From contig NC_058524.1 of assembly GCF_904849725.1 (NCBI RefSeq), forward strand, positions 504,416,263-504,480,262: a stretch of DNA of 64,000 nt, in the 5' to 3' direction. Shown piece after piece: positions 24,301 through 35,925 of the stretch. The stretch comes from Hordeum vulgare subsp. vulgare. Taxonomy: Eukaryota; Streptophyta; Magnoliopsida; Poales; Poaceae. Below the pieces are notes generated by a model. That model saw only the letters and a list, made by a program, of their open reading frames with translations, had not been told where the DNA came from and did no database searches. The position numbers and the translations under genes were made by a program. Within the stretch, counting starts at the first letter, position 1; each line of letters opens with the position of its first letter.

Positions 24301-25439
24301 GGCTAGGCTCCTACAGCACCTACGCAATGCAATGAAGCCATTGGTGGCCTCAGAATGACCAGCCGATCACCGGAGAGCTACCGATGACGAGGTCCCGCGG
24401 CAGATCTCGTCGGGCTACGGTGGAATCGGGGCCTAGAGGAAGGAATCGAGGGGGAAAACTTGGGGGAAAGAACCCTGAGCTCACGGGGAGTGCAGAGGCG
24501 ACGAGAGCAGGCTCGGGGATGGTCTGAGGAGGAAGAACGACGGCGGAGAACGTCGGCGATCCGAGAAAGAAGACGATGGCGTCATGGCGTCTCAAGGGTT
24601 CTTGGCGTCGCGCGACTGGCTGGAGAGCTTCAGGGGACCAAGGCGAAGCTAACGCGCAGCTCGGGTGAGAGGGAGAAGGACTGGAGCGACTGCTAGCTCG
24701 AGCTCGAGCTCGCGGTCATGGCGGCCGAGAGGGGAAGGGAGCAGGGGGCGAATGGAGAGGGGGATGAGCATGGGGAGGTCTTCGGGGAGCTTATCCCCTT
24801 CGCGCCAGCGCGATGCGGTGGCCACGCACGCACGCAGCTGCGTGAGCACGCCGGGAGGAGCGGCGGCCACCTCCTCGTGCCGACTGGCACAAGGAAGATG
24901 ACGGCGCTGTGGTGGGCTGGGCCTCAGGTGAGCGACAGGTAAGAGTTTTCTTATTTCTTTTCTTTTCTGTTTCTGTTTTATTCTTTCTGACATTTGTTTT
25001 TATTTATTTTTGGCTCCAAACTATTCCTAAAATAGTTTGAATGATACTGGAGTGTTAGTTGGAATATTTCCAACCACATATAAAGTTTTCAACATTTTTG
25101 GAAACTTTGAAATATTTGAAATCAAATATATAATTGATTTCAGTAGCTTTTAACTTAAATTTAAAATGCCAAAAGTATTTTGAAAATATGTTTCACCTCT
25201 GATATCTTGTTTTCAACAATTATCAGAAAAGATGAACTTTTATAATGGTCATTTTGGGTTCATTGATTTGGCACTTGTTGAATTGTTTTTGAATAAGGGG
25301 TGGCTAGGGTTTTGCTTTGGTTTTCTTTACTTTGCTTTGGATTTCATTTCCCTTGAGTGCAATTCAAATTCTTAAGATGCAATGGAATAAAACATGAGCT
25401 CAAACTTGCTAAACCCTAATGGGGATCAGGGATGTGACA
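21383..25439 (-). mobile_element. Element B: 4.06-kb Gypsy solo LTR inside A
   Basis: The plus strand starts TGTCGGGACCCCGATCG and ends GATGTGACA, so it has TG..CA ends. Flanks are TTGAG (21378-21382) and CTGAG (25440-25444), a 5-bp duplication with one change. No primer site, gag or second LTR adjoins it, and the gag-pol to its left runs directly into the LTR of A. B is thus a solo LTR. It shares ordered motifs with the LTR of A (a TTACAAGCCAG block, CTGAGTACAGACA, GGCTATTCGAATAG, and a TGCTTGCCTTG..TGCTC block), so it belongs to a sister family. The open frames within it are not genes. Confidence 0.8.
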
Positions 25440-26147
25440 CTGAGGTCCAAGTGTTGGGGTTCTACCCCCAACATCAGTCCACTCGAGAGCTGATGGTAGC
25501 TCTGTCCTGCTCGGCTCGCGGATGCGCATAGGGGGAACCCTCGGGCAGTGTGATGGCTGCAGCTCTATTAACGCGTCGTAAAGACAAGCGCGCGTAGCAT
25601 ACAGCTCCACAGTCAGAGCTCGGAAAGCACGATCCAGTGCCTCAGCGTACTGCACTAGAAACCACGCGTCGTAGCGACACGTCACGTAGGGGGCACAGAC
25701 AGCGACGTAGGAACGGTCGCTGCACTCCCGAACGTCAGCAGCGTTGGCAGTGAGATCAGACCCAGTCTCATCCCCAGTAGGAGCATGCGGGATGTATCTG
25801 AAAGGGCTCTCCTCCAGGTGAGGGTACGCTCCACGGAGGCGGGTGATAGCGATGTAGGCCGCATGGACGGCCATCTCGACCGACACTCCAATACCACAGA
25901 AGACGTGGCGCTCGAGGGTCTCGCTGCCCATCTGGTCGAAGATGCGAACCTCAGACTGGTATTGGTACTGGTTGTACTCGCGGAAATCCTTGAACACAGT
26001 GTACTCGGGGTACCAGCGAGATCCCAGCCTGGTCAGGAGGTCGACCAAAATGGCCGGGAACCCAGTCGTCTCAGTGGCCTGGGTCAGGCGCACGTGCTGT
26101 CTTGCGGGACGCATCTGAAAATAAGATTGACGGATGTCAAATGACAA
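25440..26147 (-). pseudogene. Extra 5' ORF of element A, N-terminal piece
   Basis: It lies between the primer site and gag. The ATG at 26147 opens MSFDIRQSYFQMRPARQHV and the frame runs 236 codons before it enters B and stops at 25416. I do not recognise a domain. It has a mixed alpha-helical look (MAVHAAYIAITRLRGAYPH, YAEALDRAFRALTVELYATR) and no CCHC or DTG motif. Standard Tekay-type elements place gag directly after the leader, so a separate upstream ORF is unusual. It could be an accessory protein or a second Gag-like protein. Unlike pol, no stop or shift is seen in it apart from B. Confidence 0.6.
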
Positions 26148-26419
26148 TGTGTGTAATATATATTCAGGAGAAAAGAGTAGATAGTCCAGCGCTCCGGGTC
26201 GATGCGATTACGAGAATCCTAATGTTAGAGTTAGTAAAATCTTTGACCCGAAAGAGAAGAGAGAGTAGAGCCCAGAGTATAGGAAAGGAGTAAAAGATAC
26301 TAATACCACCCAATTGAGATGTGGGCCCGTAAGCCACAACATCAGTGTTAGTAAAGTTTTTCAAACACTAGACTCAACTTCGGCCAAGGAGTTGGAAAGG
26401 GGGCTACCTACAGGCAGTC

Positions 26420-26432
26420 GGCTCTGATACCA
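26420..26432 (-). promoter_or_regulatory. Primer-binding site of element A
   Basis: On the minus strand TGGTATCAGAGCC, complementary to the 3' end of initiator tRNA-Met, follows the 5' LTR end by three bases. It proves that the right-hand LTR is the 5' LTR and that A lies on the minus strand. Confidence 0.9.
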
Positions 26433-26435
26433 ACT

Positions 26436-29400
26436 TGTGACGCCCTCGGTTTAATCGTACGCTAATCATACACGCAAATGCGTACGATCAAACCCAAGGA
26501 CTCTAGGGAAGATATCACAACACAACACTAGACACAAATAAAACAATATATGCTTCATATTACAAGCCAGGGGCCTCGAGGGCTAGAATACGGAAGCTCG
26601 ATAAACACACGAGCCAGCGAAAGCAACAATATCTGAGTACAGACATAAAACATGGGGTGCCTTAGAGAAGGCTAGCACAAAAGATACAACGATCGAACGA
26701 GGCGAGGCCTCCTGCCTGGGAACCTCCTAACTACTACTGATCATCAGCGGCCCCCACGTAGTAGTAGGCACCTTCGGGGTAGCAGTCGTCGGCGGCGGGG
26801 GGCTCCATCTCCTGGGCTCCACCATCTGGTAGCAGCAAACGGATCAAGGAGACAAGGGGCAGCAAAGCAGTGGTGAGTACTCATCCAAAGTACTCGCAAG
26901 TCTTATATCAGAACTATTCTAATTATGCAACGGTATCAAAGAAGGGGGGTGGTTATATGTGGACTGACTGCAGCAATGCGAGAATAGAGGGAGAAGGCCT
27001 AGTCCTATCGAAGACTAGCATCTTCAGGGTCTTGCAGCAATAGACGAGAGTAGAATAGGGGTAACACATTAATAGTCATATTGTTGCAGCATTATTAAAG
27101 TGAGGTCACGCCTAAAGATCCTCCCTCGACTCCCTGCGAGGAAGCAATCCCGAGGCAACTAATTTCTAGTTAAGTAACAATTGTAGTTGTATAAGATCAG
27201 GGCACAACTCCAAGTCGTCCTGTAACCGTGGACACGGCTATTCGAATAGTTAATTTTCATCCCTGCAGGGGTGCACCACATGTCCCATCACGCTCGATAA
27301 CACTCTGGCCGGACATACTTTTCTGGGTCCTGCCCGGCCTCGGAATATTGACACGTTGCAGCCCCACCTAAGACTAATCACAGAGGCCAACCCGCCGGTT
27401 TAAATCCTAAGCGTAAAGGGTTCATGGGCCCAGTTCCCCTCCTCGCTCCTGCATGATGCGAGGGCGGCCGACGTCAGTCCTAGCATCCCTTAATCACAAG
27501 CGCAATGCATCTCGGGACCACTCGGGCGCGCGCCACTACGATTGCTGACATCTGAAAAGCTTCGGCTGATACCGCGATGCTGAGTACCCATAATTCTTCC
27601 CGCGTAGCCGGTTAGTGCGAAAAGGTCTCCGACCAACCCAGATCAAACACCCAAATCCATTAACATTTTAATTAGGCCACCAACACAGTCTCGCAGGAAT
27701 CCACCCGTCTTACAACTAATCACCAATGATCCCAGTAACATGGTCGAGTAACTGTGTGGTTGTAACATCGGGGGAATCCGAGGTATCACCCTCGCGGGAT
27801 TCTGAACGATCTAGTCATCAAGGTGGGCTTAGAGGAATCACCCTCGGGGGTCCCACACTTGAGGGGTTGCACAACAGAGGCATCATTAGGAATGGTGAAA
27901 GAGGAATCACCCTCGATAACCACGACCGACTAGCTATACTACAGAGATATCATCCGGAGTACTTAGCGAGGTGTCACCCTCGGTACTCGATAGTATCTCT
28001 GTAGCGTCGTACAACTAAGGGGGGTGTTTGTGATGTGTCGGGTCTGGCTCATCAATCAGGGATCGAGATTTGAAAGCAAGCGGGGCAACTGAACTACGGG
28101 GTCAGAGGGGATGACTGCTCCACCTATACTAAGCAGATTTAAAGTACAGGACTAAAAGTAGCAGTTCATCAAAAACAGGCTATGCATCAGATATAGGAGC
28201 TAACTACAACACTAGAAAAATACCAATGCAAGCAGTAGGAAAAAAGAGATAGGCGATATAGGAATGATCAAGGGGGTTTGCTTGCCTTGCTGCTCTGCGG
28301 CAAAGGACTGATCGGCAGGGTCGTAGATGTACCCGGCAGCAGCGTCAGTCTCGGGGTCTACCGGTAAGAAGAGGGGGAAGAAACCATAAATAATAGCAAC
28401 GGTGCAACACAATGCATGACATGGCAAGATGCAGGCTAGACATGAGCTAACGCAGCAACATCCGTCATAGATGGGTCGGAAGAATATGTGACGATATTTT
28501 TCGGGTCTCGGGCTACTACCGGTCAGACTGGAAACGATGGAAAAGTTCCATGTTTGCTATGCTAGGGACGCGTGACAAACGAATGGACCATGTATCTGGG
28601 TTCGTCTCGTTCTGCTCATCAACTTTCATGTTGAAAATATTTTGATCTGACTTACGGATTATTTTATATAAATTTCTAAAGTTTTATTCAAAATTTAGGA
28701 ACTAAAAACAGATTTAAATAATTTCATAAAATGCAATTATGACATCAGCATGATGTCACGCTGACATCAACAGTTGACTGGTCAACTGACCCATGGGTCC
28801 CGAGCGTCATAGGCACAAGTTTTAATTAAGATTAAATATTAATTAATCATATAAATTTAGTGGGGACCCACGTGTCATACTCTAATTATTCTAATTATCC
28901 AATTAATTAACTAAATAATATATCTATTTATTTATTTAATAAAAACATTATTTTTATATTTATATTTTAATTTTCACTTTTCTTTAAAAGAGGTTGTGGG
29001 GCCTCCCTGTCATAGACGGCGGGGTGCGTTGGCCCCACCAGTAAGTGGCTTTAGGCCAAATACACATTTTTACTCACACATACATATCCAAACAACTAAC
29101 GTATTCTCCATATTCCTATATACGTAAATACATACATCATGCATCTCATACATACAACATACGTACGACATTTATACATACATACATACGCAATACAACA
29201 TTTATTTCTATTTCTTTCTATCTCAACTCACAACTCCCATCTTTGTGTTAACAAAGGCTCAACTTCACAGAGAGAGAGAGCTATATTTCCAAGATCACCT
29301 ACACGAACCTAACGGCGTCGGATCGGAGTGCCATCTGCCGGAACGGAACCGGGACGGCCCGAGGAAGAAGATGGTGTGAGGAGCCCGAGGAAGGGCTCAC

Positions 29401-30573
29401 CGACGTTGACGAGAGGGCCTGGTGAAGCCGGAGTTCTCGGGAGGCGGAGGTGACGGCAAGGAGGAGGACGAGACGGTGACGGTGGTGACGGCGCAGTTCC
29501 GGTGAGGACGGTCGCCGAAGAGGCCTCCCGGAGGTGGTCAACCGGCATGACAAGGATGAGGGCTCTCCCTGCCCGGTCCCTCGTGGACTGAGCGGGAGGA
29601 AGCGGCCGACGGGGGGGACGGTGCAGGGGCTCGGCCGACAGGGAACCAGGGGGGAGGCCGACGTGTGCAGGGGAGGGCCGGGTCACCGGAGGGAGGATGT
29701 GGGGCCGACGGGGCCTTGCGGCCGGCGGATGGTAGGTGGGGATCGGCAGGGGCTGCTGGCTTGGTGGGATCAGGAGGGGGATACGGGAGAGAGAGGAGCC
29801 GAGCGGAGGGGGTTGAGAGGAGGCTGTCGGTGGGGAGAGGTGCGGTTGGTGGGGGGATCGGGCTGGGGCAAATCGGGAGAAGCAGGGAGGCGAGGTGGGA
29901 GCGTGGGGGTGTAGGTGGGGGTCTCGTGACCGAGTGTTTGGGGACACGTGGGGGTCGCAGGGGTAGGGACCCCCTCGAGGGGTGGGTGGCGACCGAGGGG
30001 TGGAAGCCCCTGGCGGCGGCGGGGGGAGAGCGAGAGTTGGGTTGCGGGAGCCGGGGTTGTGGCGAGGGTTCGGCTGCGGTGGGCTCGTGGCCTGGCCGGC
30101 TGGGCCACTAGGCCCAGGTGGGCTAGAGGGTCTCCATTTTCCCTTTTTTTAATTAGTATTATTTCTAATTCTTTTCATTATTCTTTTTAGTATCCAATCT
30201 TATTTACTTTCTTTTACAATTTATTATATACGCTGTTAATACTTTCTTTTATTTATTTCTTTTACATTTACTATATTTCTCTTTACTTATTTTGTTTAAA
30301 GCTCCTTTTTTTAATATATTGGGATTATCAAAAATTCCAAAAGTGCCCGATTTAATATTATAATCTGCTAGGGAATCTTTATAACTCCTGTGACATTTTT
30401 ATCTCAACAACCGGATTCTTTTCTCGTTTGACTTAATCTCAAAGTTCGAATTTTGATTCAGTTTCAACCAACATGAGAACATTGATATAATCCACGATGA
30501 CGTGGCATCATTAGCGCGGGATCACTGTCGCTTAATTACAATCATCACTGTAGCAAAAGTCGAGGATGTCACA
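26436..30573 (-). repeat. 5' LTR of element A (4138 bp)
   Basis: Minus-strand ends are TGTGACATCCTCGACTTTTG and AACCGAGGGCGTCACA. It is uninterrupted and so serves as the reference for the damaged 3' LTR. It holds an AT-rich block (28800-28990), a GC-rich block (29310-30120) and a perfect 12-bp palindrome CTATTCGAATAG at 27238-27249 that is also found in LTR B. Confidence 0.9.
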
Positions 30574-31707
30574 GCTGCCCAGCCCACCAAGGGCTGGTGC
30601 GCCACCTATTAGGCCCGTGTGGCCCCTGGGTGGGTGGACTTCTCCCAATGGACCCCCGGAACCCATTCGTCATTCCCGGTACAGTACCGGAAATGCCCGA
30701 AACCATTCCGAAGCCCAAATACCCTCTTCCTATATATCAATCTTCATCTTCGAACCATTCCGGAACTCCTCGTGACGTCCGGCATCTCATCCGAGACTCC
30801 GAACAACCTTCGGTCACCAACATACATAAGTCAACTATATTGAAACGTCACCGAACCTTAAGTGGGCAGACCCTGCGGGTTCGAGAACTATGCAGACATT
30901 ACCGAGACACTCTCCAGTCAATAAAAAATAGCAGGACCTGGATGCCCATATTGGCGCCTGCATATTCTATGAAGATCTTTATCGATCGAACCTCTATGTC
31001 AAGGATTCAGTTAATCTCGTACTATTCCCTTTGTCCATCGATATGTTACTTGCCCGAGATCCGAGCATCGTTATCTCTATCCCTAGTTCAATCTCGTTAC
31101 CAGCAAGTCTCTTTACTCGTTCTGTAATACAAGATTTCGTGACTAACTCCTTAGTCACATTGCTTGCAAGCTTCTTGTGATGTTGTATTACCGAGTGGTC
31201 TCTAGAGATACCTCTCCATCATATGGAGTGACAAATCTAGTCTCGATTCACGCCAACCCAACAGGCACCCTCAGAGATACCTGTAGAGCACCTTTATAGT
31301 CACTGAGTTACGTTGTGACATTTGATACACACAAGGCATTCCTCCGTGTCTGGGAATTGCATGATCTCATGGTCATAGGAACAGATACTTGACATGTAGA
31401 AAACAGTAGCAATAAACTGAGACTATCACATGCTATGTTCATAGTTTGGGTCTTGTCCATCACATCATTCTCCTAATGGTGATCCCTCAAATGACAACTC
31501 TTGTCTATGGTAACAAAACCTTGACCATCTTTGATCAACGAGCTAGTCCATTAGAGGCTCACTAGGGATAGCGTGTTATCTATGTATCCACACATGTATT
31601 TGAGTTTCCAATCAATAAAATTCTAGCATGTATAATAAACGATTATCATGAACAAGGAAATATAATAATAACTAATTTATTATTGCCTCTAGGGCATATT
31701 TCCAATA
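30574..31707 (-). mobile_element. LTR K, right part: start of the BARE1/Angela/WIS-type LTR
   Basis: It resumes K after element A, beginning with the duplicated GCTGC. Recognisable Angela/BARE1 blocks are CCGAACCTTAAGTGGGCAGA, GGTTCGAGAACTATG and TTATTGCCTCTAGGGCATAT. The LTR terminus reads TATTGG on the minus strand instead of TGTTGG, so its first G is mutated. Host element M resumes at 31708. Confidence 0.9.
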
Positions 31708-32092
31708 GGAGAAGCTTATAGGATTTAAGATAATCTAGAAATGCCTATGGCTTATTGTTTATTGCATGAATGAATATATATATAGAGAGAGAAAACTGCA
31801 TCTAGTTTATGTCAATCAATATATGCAAGCAAATTAATAGTTCGTTCACACATGCATATATTGTGGGGAATCTTGCTCTATATATTGTGGTTCTACCAAC
31901 ATAAAATCCTCGTGTAGTATTTTTATGTTAGTACACCGAGTGTGATAAACTCAAGTATCTTTGTGACACTTGATGCTATCAAAACCATCCCAAGTATTCA
32001 ATGTATCCTTGGGTAAATTGCATACTTGTGTTAAAATTCATTATATAAATCGTCTTGTTGAGATTGTCATCAACTACCAAAATGAGGGAGAT
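31708..32092 (+). mobile_element. Last internal segment of Copia element M, with polypurine tract
   Basis: Non-coding AT-rich DNA ending in AAAATGAGGGAGAT (32079-32092), a polypurine tract directly before the 3' LTR. It joins 7354 once K is removed. Confidence 0.65.
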
Positions 32093-32901
32093 TGGAAGTG
32101 CATGTAGTCTCCATGTGTGGTTTTGGTAATTGATGACAATCCTAATGGACTAATGTTTGAAGTGAGTTCTACATTTGAAGGAATGTTCTACTGCAATACA
32201 TGAAGAATATTGGATGAACTGAAGTATGTATGTTCCATGAATATGCAAGAAGGAGCTCGAATGAATTCTAAATGAATGTCATATACATATTGTTGTGCAT
32301 GCATCAAGGATGAGCTCAATGATTGAATCAAATATCATACGATCAAGATGAATTCCATGTTATGAGCAAGATGTGATCTATGTGGAGTTCATTGAGGAAC
32401 ATTATGTGGTTGAACCATGATGGATCAAGATCTTGACAGAATAATTAAAGAGAAGAATTCTACATATGTCTGGAAAATAGGATCATGATGAGGTCATATG
32501 TTGAGTCATGGATAATTATGTCTTGAAGCAAGTAATTCAAGTGAAGAATTCATTGTGCCTCTCAAGAAACTATGTTGTATCATGAAGACGAGCAAGTTAT
32601 AGCCAATATGAGATTCATGGAGAAACTTAATATGGTCATGGTGAATTGAGATATTGGTAATCATTTCTTAAAGCAATGAAGCCTAATAAGAAATCAATAG
32701 GGACTTCAAGACATCAAGATTAATCATGGATCAAAGATAAATGTTGACCAAGATTAAGATCAAAGAGTTAACTCAAAGTTGGTCATCACACAAGAGCAAA
32801 TGATGTACCACATGGAATCTTGTGGTATTGTAAGTAATTGTCAATTGCACTTTGTGTACTAACCCATACTATGTGAAGTACATATCTATCACTACAGGAA
32901 T

Positions 32902-33482
32902 CACCTTCTTTGCCGTCTGCCATCACGGACGGCAAAGACAAATACCCGGACGGCAAAGACAGTACCACAGACGGCAAAGATTGTCACGGCCGGCAAATTT
33001 TCTGCGTCAGCCTACGACGGCATAGGACCTTCTTTGCCGTCTGCCCCCTAAAGCGGACGGCAAAGCTCTTTGCCGTCAGCTTTCCTGAGGAGCAGTTGGC
33101 AAAGAGTTTGGGACGGCAGCCGAGAGGCGTTGCCTCCGTTAGGGGGTTAACGGAGCCTTTGCCGTCTGCCTCCTCGGCAACCTTTGCCGTCAGCCTCCTC
33201 GGCAACCTTTGCCGTCCGCCTCCTCGGCAATCTTTGTCGTCTGCTTCCTCGGCAACCTTTGCCGTCTGCCGTGTCCTCCCCTCCCCCCTCTCTCCACTTT
33301 TGTATTCTGCCCCTCCTCTGTGCCCTCTTCTTTGCCGTCCGCCTACCCAGCAGGCAGACGGCAAAGAGACTATATGGCCAGCTGCTACTGCCCAGGTTGC
33401 ACAGCTGGGCGCCACGTGGCACCTTTGCCGTCCGCTGGCAGACGGCAAAGGCCTTTGCCGTCCGCTGGCAGACGGCAAAGAG
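32902..33482. repeat. Left subterminal repeats of the CACTA element
   Basis: Ten or more copies of TTTGCCGTC(T/C)GCC or its complement, in both orientations, including a run of five near-tandem copies at about 33158-33270 (period about 24 bases) and back-to-back pairs at 33424-33480. Confidence 0.9.
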
Positions 33483-33865
33483 CCTATATTGTCCCTTTTT
33501 TATTTATTTTTTCTATTTCACATCACATATACATATAATTCAGAGCACATATATCATAAATAGATCACAACACATATATGATATACATATAAAGCTCATC
33601 AATGCCATTTGTTCATCAACGTACATCCCATATATCAAAAGAACCAACACATACGAAGTTTCATCCATATATACATACATATAGTTGCACATATATTGTT
33701 CATCAACACATACAAAGAACCAACACATTGTTCATCAACTCAAATAAAAACGGAAACTAAAGCACTCCAACGCCAGCTTCCATGCATGTAGTACATCCAA
33801 TCTGCAAAATGGGAATAAGAAAGTAAGTAGAAGAAGAACAACAACATATATATGACAAATAAGCT

Positions 33866-34180
33866 AAATTTAAGAAGAAAGAGAAGAAGCAATAAGAGAA
33901 CAAGGAGAAGAAAAACAAGGAGGAGGAGGAGGAGGGGAAGGGGAAGGAGAAGGAGAAGGAGAAGAAGAAAAAAGAAGAGAAGAAGAAGGAGAAGAAGGAG
34001 GAGAAGAAGGAGAGAAGAAGAAGGAGAAGAAGGAGGGCTCCTTCTCCTTCTCCTTCTTCTTCCCCTCCTTCTTCTCTTCTTCTCCTCCTCCTTCTTCTTC
34101 TTCTCCTCCTCCTCCTTATTCTTCTCCTTCTCCTTCTATTCTTCTTCTCTTCTTCTTCTTCTTCTTCCTTCTCCTTCTTT
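33866..34180. repeat. Long purine/pyrimidine palindrome 1
   Basis: About 170 bases of almost pure GAA/GGA purine are followed at 34037 by about 140 bases of CTT/CTC pyrimidine, which forms the opposite arm. The centre is GGAGGGCTCCTTCTCC. As a single strand it could fold into a very long hairpin. Confidence 0.85.
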
Positions 34181-34870
34181 TTGAGCTAAATATTCCAATT
34201 ATGTCATTTTAGAGGAAAACAAGCTAAGTATATAATATTCATGAGCTAACCAAGGTTCTTATGCCATTTTGAGCTTATTATGGTATTTTGGAGCTAAATG
34301 GGCTAATTATGTCATTGTTCGGTTAATTAAAGCAAGGATAATATGAAAGAGGAGAAGAAAGAGGAGGAGGAGGAGAAGAAGAAGAAATCAAGAAGAAGGA
34401 GGAGGAGGAGGAGAAGGAGGAGGAGGAGAAGGATAGAAGGTCCTGGGCCTTCTCCTCCTCCTCCTCCTCCTCCTCCTCCTCCTCCTCCTCCTCCTCCTCC
34501 TCCTTCTCTTCTTCTTCATCTCTTCTTCTTGTTTCTTTTCATTTTGCCTATTTCTTCTCCTCTTCTCCTCTTGTTGGAGCTAAATTACCTAATTATGTCT
34601 TTTTTGAGCTAAATATTCCAATTATGTCATTTTAGAGGAATACAAGCTAAGTATATAATATTCATTAGCTAACCAAGGTTCTTATGCCATTTTGAGCTTA
34701 TTATGGTATTTTGGAGCTAAATGGGCTAATTATGTCATTGTTGGGTTAATTAAAGCAAGGAAAATATGAAAGAGGAGAAGAAAGAGGAGGAGGAGGAGAA
34801 GAAGAAGAAATCAAGAAGAAGGAGTAGGAGGAGGAGAAGGAGGAGGAGGAGAAGAATAGAAGGAGGAGGA
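34181..34870 (+). repeat. Direct duplication of about 420 bp inside the CACTA element
   Basis: The segment from TTGAGCTAAATATTCCAATT (34181) recurs from 34604, offset 423, with few changes. Each copy consists of a unique AT-rich part followed by a purine tract. The first purine tract (34343-34440) is paired with a pyrimidine arm (34448-34560). The second (34766-34880) is followed instead by the gag fragment. Confidence 0.85.
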
Positions 34871-34884
34871 GGAGAAGGATATTA

Positions 34885-35925
34885 TCTTCTGTTGCCCGGC
34901 TCTCCAAGGAGCCGGTACCCTAGCCTCCGCCGCACCTAACCCTAGCCGCGACGGCGCCATCTCGCCGGCGCGTCCGCTCCAGCCCTCGCTCCCCTCCTCC
35001 CTGCCCTTACAACCGCGGAGGAGCCGCTCCCCATACTCTCGCCCGAGGCGATATCGGGCACCCTGCGGGAGCTTGTCCAAGCGGTCCGAGGCATCAGCCT
35101 CTACCTCGCTGGGACCCAACCCCCGCCGCCGAGCGTCGCCCCCACTACCTACGGGCCGCCGTCGCTGCCGTGGGCCACCCGGCCTTCCAGCCACTCCACG
35201 GAGGGGCGCCGCCGCTGCCGCCATAGCTGCTGCTGCAGCACTACCACGCCACGGGCACTCCCTGGCCGGTGTGGCCGGCCACCACCGCGCCGCTGGGGGG
35301 GCTGCCTCAACAGTCGCTACCGGCCACATCGGCGCAGGCTCCGGCGCCGCACCAGCAGCCGCCGCCGCCATCGACAGCAGCACCTCCAGTGCCCCGAACC
35401 ACCGGTCGGCCCCTGCACCAGGTGCAGTTCCCGTCATCGCCATCGCCAATTACCGCGTGGGCAGCCGGATCATCTTCGGGTCCGATCTATACCCAGGCAC
35501 AGGCACTGCAGCACCCGCCCGGACGGGGCGGCCACCAGCTCAGTCGACCCGTGCCGACCCTTCCAGCACCGGCCGGCCTCCGCCAGCCGCAACGGCCGCA
35601 CCTCCGGCCGCCACACGGACCTTCCGCAGGTTGTCCCCGGCCGAGCAGCAGGAGCGTCGACGTCAGGGTCTTTGCTTTAACTGCGATGAGCCCTACACGC
35701 CGACACATGTCTGCCCCCGCCTCTTCTACTTGGAGACGGTCGACTACACCGAGGCGGACGAGACGAACGACGCACCAGACCCGGCCGCAGATTCTACGGC
35801 GACGGCCTGCGTCGTCTCTCTCCATGCCCTCGCCGGCATCCGCCATGAGCGGACCATGCTGCTGCCCATGACGATCCATGGCGAGCAGCTGGTCGCCCTG
35901 CTAGATATGGGCTCCACTCTTCTTA
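34885..35925 (+). pseudogene. Captured Gypsy gag-protease fragment inside the CACTA element
   Basis: The GC-rich stretch encodes, in more than one frame, a proline-rich Gag segment (VQFPSSPSPITAW, about 35423). It then encodes the zinc-knuckle-like string LCFNCDEPYTPTHVCPRLFYLE (about 35668-35733) and the protease start LVALLDMGST (DTGST in active enzymes). The fragment ends at that motif. Frame changes between segments and the Asp-Thr-Gly to Asp-Met-Gly change show it is dead. It is unlike the gag of elements A, D or M, so it came from another Gypsy family. Confidence 0.75.

Larger units (their letters stand above)
8055..30573 (-). mobile_element. Element A: complete long-LTR Gypsy (chromovirus-like), 22.5 kb with nested insertions
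   Basis: Both ends are of one family: the plus strand starts TGTGACGCCCTCGG at 8055 and ends GAGGATGTCACA at 30573. The target duplication GCTGC is exact (8050-8054 and 30574-30578). On the minus strand the order is 5' LTR (26436-30573), tRNA-Met primer site, an extra ORF, gag, pol (protease, RT, RNase H, integrase, chromodomain-like tail), purine tract and 3' LTR (8055-16474 with an insert). Removing nested B and C leaves about 13.7 kb. The two LTRs show about 16 differences in a 435-base stretch compared by eye (13483 and 27602 onward), so the insertion is fairly young. All pol frames are broken. Confidence 0.9.

Noticed and set aside
24000..24993. Several overlapping frames of 60-114 codons in LTR B
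   Set aside because: GC-rich part of an LTR with open frames on both strands; no codon bias, domain or start context stands out.
7350..31712. A 5-bp target duplication for LTR K (GGGAA and GGAGA)
   Set aside because: Only three of five positions agree, so I do not claim a duplication; K is placed by its LTR ends instead.
33158..33270. Regularly spaced short repeats that could suggest a CRISPR array
   Set aside because: They are the TTTGCCGTCTGCC subterminal repeats of a CACTA transposon in a plant genome, with both orientations and no spacers of uniform unique sequence.
33852..34612. Arginine/lysine- and leucine/serine-rich frames
   Set aside because: Translations of GAA/TTC microsatellite palindromes; low complexity only.
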